This document shows positions 49,003 to 58,200 of a stretch of DNA of 64,000 bases, one piece after another. A program made the translations under genes and the position numbers. Position 1 is the first letter of the stretch. Each line of letters begins with the position of its first letter. Under the pieces are notes generated by a model. It did not search any database, was not told the origin of the DNA, and saw nothing but the letters and a program-made list of their open reading frames with translations. Source of the stretch: Nissolia schottii (taxonomy: Eukaryota; Streptophyta; Magnoliopsida; Fabales; Fabaceae); assembly GCA_003254905.1 (NCBI GenBank), contig QANU01102866.1, forward strand, positions 43,787 through 107,786, written 5' to 3'.

Positions 49003-49590
49003 GAGGGGTGACAAAATAAAAAAATCTAAATCCATCAACAAAATAAGATTACCATCCACCTTCTTGTTGAACAATATAAAAAAAAATTGTAACTTTCCAA
49101 TCACGATCACTGAATAAATACTACTTCATGAAAGCAACGGCCAATTCACAACCAAAATCTTAATCCCACACAGAAAATACAGCTACAAAAAAAGGGGGGA
49201 AAAACACTATGATTAATAACAAATCCAATCTGAAACCATTAGCCACATAACCGTACTCCCAAAAAGTATCAATCATCGAATAACATTAGCGTAAGCAAAA
49301 ACTACAAAACCCTAAGATTCGACGCTTGGTAGAAGACATGAGAGGGAAAAAAAAATACTAAAATACTAAAATTTTTATAGGCGTATCAAAATGCAAGGAG
49401 GAATGAACTTAACACGCAACTAACCACAACGAAAAACTCCGATAAATGGTAATTAAAACGCAAATCCCCAAAAAAATGGAATTAAGACTAAGTGCGACAT
49501 GAAAAAAAAACGAAGGAACAATGAAATTAAGCGGTAAAAGAAAGCGAAATCGAAGAATAGTCATAAAATTGCGAGATATAGAGGGTTTAC

Positions 49591-49800
49591 CTTGGTCAAT
49601 TGAATCGAAACCCTAGCTCAGGTTACAGCTCGCAAAAAAGAAAAAAGGAGAAGAAGCTCCAACCTCAAAGGTTCTGGAGAATTCTAGAATGTTATGAGCG
49701 CAGAGTTTCAAAATTGAAAGGATTTTTGTGAAGGGTAGTGTTTCGCTGTGTGTTTGGAATGAATGAACGAATGAATGTCGAAAGCAGAGAGAAGAAGAGA
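49591..49800 (-). other. 5'-UTR exon of gene B
   Basis: Homologous to 36,198-36,400, with aaccctagctcaggt before the donor. The outer limit is an estimate. Confidence 0.45.
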
Positions 49801-50154
49801 AAAAGAGGAAGCAACGTTTTACTTCTTCGTTCGAATATTGTTTTTTATTTTTTTTCGTGTAATTTTGGAAGGTTTGTTCGGGGGCATTAACATGTGAGAC
49901 GCCAGTATTGTTTTTGGGAGTTAAATGGGACCCACCAAGACAAGTGTGGAAGACTTGTGCTTACGTTTCAATAATTTGCTTCATTCTTATGAATCATATA
50001 GTATCACCACAAATGACTTTGCCTTTGATTAAATTCATCAACATACAGATGACTTAATCAAAGTGGCATGTAGATTAACCTAATATCATTTATCCTAAAA
50101 CACAAAGTTGGTTAGCTGAATAATCACATTTTTCTCATAAACAAAATTATAGGA

Positions 50155-50339
50155 TCTTTTTAACCAACGGGGTTGGTCCAAGTGTTAAGCGGCTTGGTAT
50201 CGCTTAAGCAAAATCTTTGAGACCTTATGTACGCAGTTATCGCCGCTGGGAGACTCACCCGTCATGGTTAAGTGGGCCACCCGGGTGAACCCGAATTAGT
50301 CAAAGTTAAGCCTTGGATACCAAGCAAGTAACCTAAAAA
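50155..50339 (+). mobile_element. tRNA-derived SINE with 12-bp TSD
   Basis: TSD AAAATTATAGGA at 50,143-50,154 and 50,340-50,351. The body begins tctttttaaccaacggggtt. It has a box A-like tggtccaagtgttaag and, about 30 bases on, a box B-like ctttgagacctt (consensus GGTTCGANNCC, decayed). The 3' end runs into an A tract. Non-coding. Confidence 0.78.
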
Positions 50340-51073
50340 AAAATTATAGGAGATATTATCCTCATAATTCCAAAAACTATAACATTAAAGGTTATTTATT
50401 TACTTAATAAACCAGCTTTTGAAAAATTAAATTTGTTTCATCACACATTTAATAACTTGTTGACCAATTTAATACTTACATTGATCATTCTCAGAGATAT
50501 GACAGATGTTATTTTTATTAACTTACTATTAGAAGAAAAGTTGCGAGATGAATTCATTAATAAATTCAAGAGCCAACACATAGAAAGAAGTATTGGACTC
50601 CAAAGGATATTTGTCTGTGTATGCTTTGGCTCTTAATTCATTGGATTCTTTTTGTTTTCAACATTCTTTTGTTTTATCTATGATTTTTTTAGACCTTTAT
50701 CTATTTTTAATTACAGAAATACTCTGTGTACACCCAAATTGCATACACCCGTACATACACCATTCAATTATACACAATTAATGATCATTATAGATATAGC
50801 GCGCGGTTTCTAAAATTATACACCACACACCCTAATCCCGAACTCATTCTCGTCATCATTTTCACTCATCGTCTTCATCCTCTTATTCTTGTTCTGTTAT
50901 GTTTATCATCGTCATCCTCGTCATTCTATCATCCTCTCATTATCGTCATCCTTCTCATCTTCCTCATCTTCATCCTCTTATCATGTGAAATTTGATTAAA
51001 ATAGAATTAAGATGATAATAGGTTGGTTTTCTTTTAAAATTGATGAGATCTATCTTTTACAATGGTGATAAGA

Positions 51074-51950
51074 AGGGATGTCAAATGGGCCGGCCCAACC
51101 CGTTTAGGCCTAAATAGGCTGAGCCAAAATTGTGCTTATTTTTAGGATCCGACCTTTTTATGGTCGGTCTGTGGGCGTAAATGGGCTAGCCCGCCAGACT
51201 GTTTATTTTTTAAAAAAAAATTTAAAATTTTGGTCTATTTTTTATGATTTAAATACAAAGTTGTGAATAAGTATGCGCGATCATTTTTAACTATTTTTTA
51301 TCGCCTATCTATTAAGTAATCAGAAATAAATAGTTTAAATGGTTGATTGCGATATTATATTATCTTTTTTGTTCCTTCAACTATCTTGCTTGAAAGATAT
51401 CAAATGCTTTCAAATGCTATTTGAAACCGATTCATGAATTAATACAACTTTCATTAATTAAATGACGACATATAACATTGATGTGAGTACTGTTATGTTA
51501 TTGATCAGAAACACAATTGGAACTCTTTCTCGTAGATTAATCAATAATAAACAAGGTTTGAAAGTATATATCAACTTGTAGGGCGTAGACACTCATTGAA
51601 GGAATAGAATGTAAAATTTATCAATATCTATGTCATAACACTTCAGCTGTATAGCAATATAAATATAATTAAGTAGTTAAGCATAACAAATAGTTAAACA
51701 TGCTCAATTATAAGTAAACTCTTAAACTCCAAAATAAAATTTAAAGTCCAAAATGAAACTTTAAAATTTTGATTTTTTATAAATAAAAAAAATATTTGAC
51801 GAGCTCACGGTCTAGCCCGCATGCCTTAACGGGTCGGTCCTAAATGGGCCGGACCAATTTTTTTTTCAAATTTTCACGGGCCTATTTTTTGCATGTAAAA
51901 CCCGTCCATTTAATCGGGCGCCCGCGGGCCAGACTCATTTTGACAGCCCT
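51074..51950 (+). mobile_element. hAT-like non-autonomous element nested in the Pack-MULE
   Basis: Left end agggatgtcaaatggg, right end cattttgacagccct (inverted). Flanks TGATAAGA (51,066-51,073) and TGGTAAGA (51,953-51,960) agree at 7 of 8. GC-rich subterminal blocks of ggcc/cccg words surround an AT-rich centre. It is the complete relative, in opposite orientation, of the split element at 14,361-22,127. No transposase. Confidence 0.78.
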
Positions 51951-52896
51951 AGTGGTAAGAGTGTATGTTGTAGAATACGATATCTGATTGGAGTACACAA
52001 AGTAATATTGCAGAATATGATATCTGATTGGAGTGCAGAAAATAATATTGCAGAATATGATATCAGATTGTAGTGCACAAATATTATATGACGATGTGCA
52101 CAAACATTAAGCACTTGTTTACAACACTGATTTCACTCAAACATAAATAAGTTCATAATCTTTATACATTTTGAATGGACAAACATTATAAAAATTAGTT
52201 CACATACATGTGCACAAACACTTTTATATATTCTAATACATAAACTCAACATATATGCATATTACTTAATGCATAGTTAAGTATTTTTGCAGAATATGAT
52301 ATCAGATTTTAGTGCACAAACATTATATGACGATGTGCACAAACATATACAACCTTGTGCACAAATATTAAGCACTTGTTTACGACACTGTGATTTCACT
52401 CAAACATAAATAAGTTCCTAATCTTTATATATTTTGAATGGACAAACTTTATAAAAATTAGTTCACATGCATGTACACACACTCTTTTATATATTCTAAT
52501 ACATAAACTCTACATATATGCATATTACTTAATGCATAGTTAAGTATTTTTTTGCAGAATATGATATCAGATTTTAGTGCACAAACATTATATGAAGATG
52601 TTCACAAACATTACATGACCTTGTGCACAAACATTAAGCACTTGTTTACAAAACTGTGATTTCACTCAAATATAAATAAGTTCACAATCTTTATACATTT
52701 TGAATGGACAAACTTTAAAACAATTACAATTAGTTCAGATAAACCTAGTCACATAAACCCTAAATCCTAAACCATAACAAAATATATTTGCGCATCTTTT
52801 TCAGAGACGTGATGTTAATCGAGCAGTGGAAACTTGCTCATCAACTAAGTCAGGGGGTAGATTCAATTGAGTAGTTCTTTTTGTCCTTCAGTATGT

Positions 52897-52955
52897 GCTT
52901 CTTCCAGAACCTTCTTGTTGGTGTGGAAATCTAGCGTCATGTCGGAGCAGTTGTT
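52897..52955 (-). pseudogene. RPS17: Captured fragment of 40S ribosomal protein eS17 (RPS17)
   Basis: The minus strand, starting at ATG 52,938-52,940 and reading down, encodes MTLDFHTNKKVLEE. As I know the plant eS17 protein, this matches its conserved MTLDFHTNKKILEE stretch near residue 25. Similarity fades within a few codons on each side, so only part of one exon is present. It sits inside an element with MULE ends, which is the expected arrangement for transduplicated host DNA. Confidence 0.65.
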
Positions 52956-52984
52956 AACCAGCTAATGCACAAACATTACAATCA

Positions 52985-53105
52985 CACACACACAAAATTT
53001 ATATGACATTGTGCACAAACTTTGCATCGGTGCTGGATTGTGTGAAGCATATTTGTCAGTGTCCTTAGCAACAGTTGTCCCTTCAAGTGATCGTGGAGGA
53101 GCCAT
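52985..53105 (-). pseudogene. Short exon-like frame in the Pack-MULE, unrecognised
   Basis: Minus-strand ATG at 53,103-53,105 opens MAPPRSLEGTTVAKDTDKYA and continues into the repeat. The composition is more gene-like than its surroundings. It may be a second captured fragment; I do not recognise it. Confidence 0.3.
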
Positions 53106-53847
53106 TTCTATAGCAACGAACAATTAACATTGCAAATTTAATTCAAAAGCTTTTACTCACACCTTTATACATTCTAATGCATAAACTTTATATATATGCA
53201 TATTACTTAATGTATAGTAAAGTAATAATGCAGAATATGATGTACGATGGGAGTGCACAAACATTATACGACTTAGTGCACAAACATTATATGACTTTTT
53301 GCACAAACATTAAGTACTTTGTGTACAACACTAATTTCAGCCAAACATAAATTAGCTCACAATCTTTCACACAATGCTTTGTGTTTCCACTAAACCTATA
53401 CACCCTTACATGCATCACCAAATTATAAAGCTAGACGGAAGGCATATCAATGAAAAGCATAAACAGTGAACTCAATTTTGATGTACTCACCATTGTTTGT
53501 TTTCTTGGGGCGATATTTGATTGCGCTTGCTACATATTTGTACAGAGAGCATGATGAGGTTGCAGAAGAGAAACGAGAGTAAAGAGAGAATAAAGAGAGG
53601 GACGATAGTGAAGAGTGAAAAAGATTTGATGATAATGGTCATTGAAACGGTTCGTGTGTTTGAATCCTTATTTCCGAGGAAAGGAAATTGGAGGGTAAAG
53701 GTTACACATGTGTGTGATGCGCAAGTGAGCGAGAGTGGGAGTGTGAGTAGAGTTGGCAGTTAATACGTGGGGCCCACCGTATATTAATACAGATGTATGT
53801 ATAGTGTATGAATTTGGAGTGTACATGTAGTATAGTTGTTTTAATTA

Positions 53848-55223
53848 ATAAGCTATACATCTTTCCTACTTTTAACTAATAAGATATTTGTCTTTTAATC
53901 CACTCTTCTTATCAAGATCTCGACATGTTTTCTTCTCACATGTAAAAACAATCTAAGATGATATTCTATAATCTGTTTTACAAAATGTTTTATTCCAAAT
54001 TCCCCTTAATGCAACTTTTCACAATAGGTACTCTGATTCTATCTCAATAATTATCTATCTCATTAAATGATTTTTTATATTTGATAGACACTCTCACACA
54101 TGAACTCATTGGGCGTGAAGTGTGGACATTGCCCAGGTAAACTTTCATACCTTATATTGAAATTTAACATAGTTGTTAAGAAATGAGGGTGACAAAACTT
54201 GAACCTATGATCATTTGGTCAAAGAGATTCTAATATCATATTGAAGAATTGAGTAGCTTAACTCAATTCCAAAACTAGCTCAATGGAAGGATTTTTTTTA
54301 CAAAATCTAGAAACAATGTGTGGGATTCGCTCAAACTATTAGGTAGAAAAAACTGAATAATTTTTATATTTAGCAACCCCCCTCATGTCATTGGACATTG
54401 CATATGGGGCGACAAGACTTAAACCCATGACCACTTGAGATGGTATTAGAATCTCTGTGATCAAACAAATCAAAATATGCGTAGCTTATTAGTTAGTGAT
54501 AGATGAAGACATAAAAAAAATTATAAACAAATCTAGCAAAAGAGAATTAGAGGTTTATAACTAATATGCAAACATAATTCATGACAAAAGACTTATGACA
54601 TTGTCTAATCTATGTAGTTGACCGCACTTAGTTTGACAAGTTTCGTTTGTTGTTGTCATCAATGTTTTCGTTTGTTTCTTGTGTGGTTATTACAAACATG
54701 TTTCCATGGTTGGAGCCCAAAATGCTACACTCTTGTTTTTCGAGCTGGGCTTGGATTTCGAATTCCTCATATCCAATTGAGGCAATGGAGCTCTTAATCT
54801 CAGAATCTGGGTTTCAGAAAAGGCCCAATGGAACACGACCATAAAGAAAAGGATCAATGGCACCCTTAAATGTAAGTTATAAACTTATTACTTTTGCTTT
54901 CTAAATAGGAAAAAAAAAATTATTATCATTTACTCATTATTTTTCTTGTAACTTTCACATTTTTCAATACTAATACAAATTTTGCTTTGTTATAGACCAC
55001 ATATATTCGAATAAGACCTTTTAAATAATAAAGCTCTCCATTTTAAGATTTAACTCGGCCATATATCTAAAATTTAAATCCGAAACCTTTGATTAAGTTA
55101 GAACGGCGTCCTCTGCCAAATTATATACATGCTCGCCAGTCTATTTGATTCAAATATAAATTTTGATGTTTTTATATAATTCTCAAATTTTAAAAAGCTT
55201 TTTATAGAATACAAATAAAATTT
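53848..55223. other. AT-rich spacer; no kinase exon seen
   Basis: This is where the transmembrane and kinase exons of the CLV1-like gene would be expected on the minus strand. No frame with kinase motifs (GxGxxG, HRDVKSNN, DFG) appears. A minus-strand frame of about 50 codons near 54,840-54,680 is unrecognised. Confidence 0.6.
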
Positions 55224-58200
55224 CTAAATAATAATAATAATAATTAATGCAAGTGCAGTGGATCTTGTCATAGTGGTAGGTTTCAGTTCACACGTTGCAT
55301 GGCTTCTATGTACACCTGCATCTGCGTACGCCAAAGAAGGGCACCTCAATTGCAGCGGGGGACACAGATTCGGGTTCCCGGCGAAGGCACCGTCACCGAA
55401 GATCAAGAACTGGCCGCCGGTCGGAACTCTACCGACCAATTGGTTGTGGGAAAGGTCAAGGGTGACGAGGCTCCTCATGGCTTCAAACTCTTCGGGAATG
55501 TGTCCAGAGATATGGTTCCTAGAAAGGTTCAACATGCTTAGATCATTCAAATACTGGATCCCTTTTGGAATCTCCCCTACAAGCTTGTTACAACTCAAGT
55601 CCATTGACATAAGAGAAGTGCAATGAGAAATTGTGCTTGGGATCGAACCACTTAGGTTGTTGCTGCTCATGTTAAGATATGTCAAATTGAGTAAATCGAA
55701 CACTTCTCCAGGAATCTCACCTGACCAGTAATTTATAAGTAAGTATGATCTATCATAATTAAGACATGTAAATCATCATTAAGTGCGTAAGAAATTCATA
55801 CATACTCTTATTCACTTAATCGTCCTACCTCATTTTCTTAATATCTTCTTCATAACTATTAAATAAAATAAAATGTAGATACAATTTATGTCTTAAAATC
55901 TTAAAAAGTAATCAATTCTAATTTCATTTAATAGTTAGGAGGATATAGCATCATGCCTGCCAACTTAATTTGTGAAAAAAGATAACACTTATGAATCTAT
56001 CATAGCAAGCAACAGAGATCTCTTAATGCTTAAGAAGCACCTAAACTTTTTCTTAAACAACTTCGTTATTTGTACGCTTTAAAAATAGTCATCCAACAAA
56101 TAAATAAACATTATATGATATAAAAACAACTATTGTCAAACACAAAAAATAAGTAATATTAAACACATGTGTGTACGAGCACACATAAATGTTCAATGAC
56201 AATGTCTGTTTTTCTATTTTGTAATAACATTAAACTCACACGTGCACAGGTACACAGAAATGTTCGATAACAATTTTTATCTATTGTGTAATCTTATTTT
56301 GTAATGTTTGTTTCTCTGGTAGATGGTTATTAGGTGATTATTTTTTAGATGTACAAATAATTTTTTTTTAAAATTTAAATAATGATTTAAGTGCCTACAT
56401 TATATTATATGAGTTATGTTTTATCGAAAAAAATTATGAGTTATGTCATTTGTGAGAAATTCTTAGATGTTAGAACAAGTCTTATTTATTTATAACCCTG
56501 ATACATCAGTCATGTGTGACACATTGTGATATATAGTAGGTCGTTATGTCTCCTAAAATATATGATGCACATGTTACATAGTTAATGGATCAAATCAAAT
56601 ATATGATGTTATCTCCCAAATAAAGGGGTTGGGGTTTCACACTAGTGAGTGGAGGATCCGGGGGGGGGGGATTGCAATTGATCAATATATGAATCAAAGT
56701 TACCTTTTATATATTCACACGAAACTCTTTTTGCCCACAAATAATTTTTATTTTGGGTAAAAGTAATGTATTCGTAAATGAATGTATCTAAATACAATTT
56801 GCATCTAAATACATTTATTTGACTTTTTTTACTATATTACCCTTGTGAAAGAAACATATTATCGAAATACCCTTGTTATTACAAGACTATCACGGTTTGA
56901 TTGACGTAACACGAGGAGGTTGAGATTCGCCAACCGCGTTGGCGAATTCATTAAGAATTAGCCAACCGTGGTGGCGAATTGCGTACAAAATAATATTAAT
57001 AAATATTTTAATTTGGTTAATTAAAATTTAAGTAAATATTTCCACCATGTGCTAACATAACACATATGGAAATATTTATCTAGATTTTAATTAACTAAAT
57101 TAAAATATTTATTAATATTATTTTGTACGCAATTCGCCATCATAATTGGCGAATCTCAACCCCCGTGCCACGTCAGCCAAACCGTGGTAGTCTTGTAATA
57201 TGTTTTCGAGACAAGGGTATTTTGATAATGTATTTCTTTTACAGGGGTAATACAGTAAAAAAGCACATTTATTTTTATTTTAAGAAGAATCCATGAATCT
57301 GTCGAAGTCACAATTTCCTAACCTGAAAACTTGTTCATCTCAAGTGACAGCGACTGCAAGCTTTTGAAGTTTCCAATACTTAGTGGAACCTTTCCACTGA
57401 AGGAATTGTTGGACAGTGTAAGAATCCCAAGAGAATCAGCACCGGGGTTTGGTGGCAACTCTCCTGAGAGATCGTTGTTGTTGGCTTCTAGAATGATCAA
57501 AGAAGGTAGCATGAACCAACCTTTTGGAATTGAACCATTGATGAAGTTATTAGCTATTCGAATCTTTCTCAGTGACTTGCAATTACCAAGCTCCGGTGGG
57601 ATTTGGCCGGAGAAGGAGTTATCTGTTAGAATCAGTGTTTGCAGCGTCCCATTTTTGCATAGGTTTGGAGGAATGGAACCTGTGAGTTTGTTTTTGGTGA
57701 CATCAAGGAACTGGAGTTTTCCATTTGCACCAAGGTTTTGTGGCAACTCGAGTGTGAAGTTGTTCTCCCAAACCTGAAACATAATTTCTTCTTTAGATGA
57801 TTCAAAGGAAAGAAGAAAGGTTTTGATGTACGTTTGGTAACATTGAGTACAATTTTGATGATTTTAAAAGTTTGATGACAAAATTGATAAAATTTGTTAA
57901 CTTTAAGGACGGAGATGATGTTTTTCTTTTATATACATCAATTTCAAGTTTTTTTTGCGTTTATAAATTTTAAGTTGATAGATGTATTAAAAGAGAGAGT
58001 CTCATTTATCACTTGACATATAAACTATTCCAGTAAATATGCATGCAATGAAAGTTGGCTTAGATTCTTATATGCTCCCACTAAGAAAAAAGGTGATGAT
58101 ATGTTTCATTCACTAATCACTATTCAACATCTTAACTTTTCCATTAAGAAAGTAGAGAAAGTGAAAAACAACATTAGCCTACTATAAACTAACACACTAA

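Larger units (their letters stand above)
46940..49590 (-). other. 5'-UTR intron of gene B
   Basis: Donor AAG|GTAAACCC at 49,591/49,590; acceptor near 46,910-46,945 as in copy A. It is about 350 bp longer than in A because of two hAT MITEs. No coding frames. Confidence 0.65.
42550..50090. repeat. Segmental tandem duplication, copy B
   Basis: Partner of 30,010-38,385. Start-to-start offset of the reading frames is about 12.85 kb at the stop codons. Differences from A are a plastid-derived insert near 42.8 kb, two hAT MITEs in the 5' intron, and absence of the copy A insertions. Confidence 0.88.
51970..53340. repeat. Tandem repeats with TGCACAAAC words
   Basis: Units of about 240-265 bp begin gcagaatatgatatcagatt at about 52,050, 52,289 and 52,554, with partial copies before 52,050 and at about 53,229. 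Within units, gtgcacaaacattatatgac recurs at roughly 20-bp steps. It forms the bulk of the Pack-MULE interior. No coding. Confidence 0.8.
50714..53838. mobile_element. Pack-MULE-like transposon, 3.1 kb, 9-bp TSD
   Basis: TSD TTTTAATTA at 50,705-50,713 and 53,839-53,847. Inverted ends: CAGAAATACTCTGTGTACAC at the left, and CAACTATACTACATGTACAC as the reverse complement of the right. Pairing continues through ccaaatt and catacac. It contains an hAT-like element (51,074-51,950), a TGCACAAAC-rich tandem block (about 51,970-53,340), a fragment resembling ribosomal protein eS17 and a second short ATG-led exon-like frame. No MURA transposase is visible, so it is non-autonomous. Confidence 0.75.

Noticed and set aside
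50155-50339. Possible functional tRNA gene
   Set aside because: Box A/B-like parts are present but no cloverleaf can be drawn; the TSD and A-rich tail mark it as a SINE.
53521-53763. 80-codon plus-strand ORF in the right part of the Pack-MULE
   Set aside because: Lys/Arg/Glu-rich purine run near the transposon end, with no family resemblance; kept only as part of the element.
54647-54844. 65-codon ORF and opposite-strand frame near 54.7 kb
   Set aside because: Checked as a possible remnant of the receptor kinase. No kinase motif; a ~35-bp similarity to 39,680-39,716 suggests a dispersed repeat.
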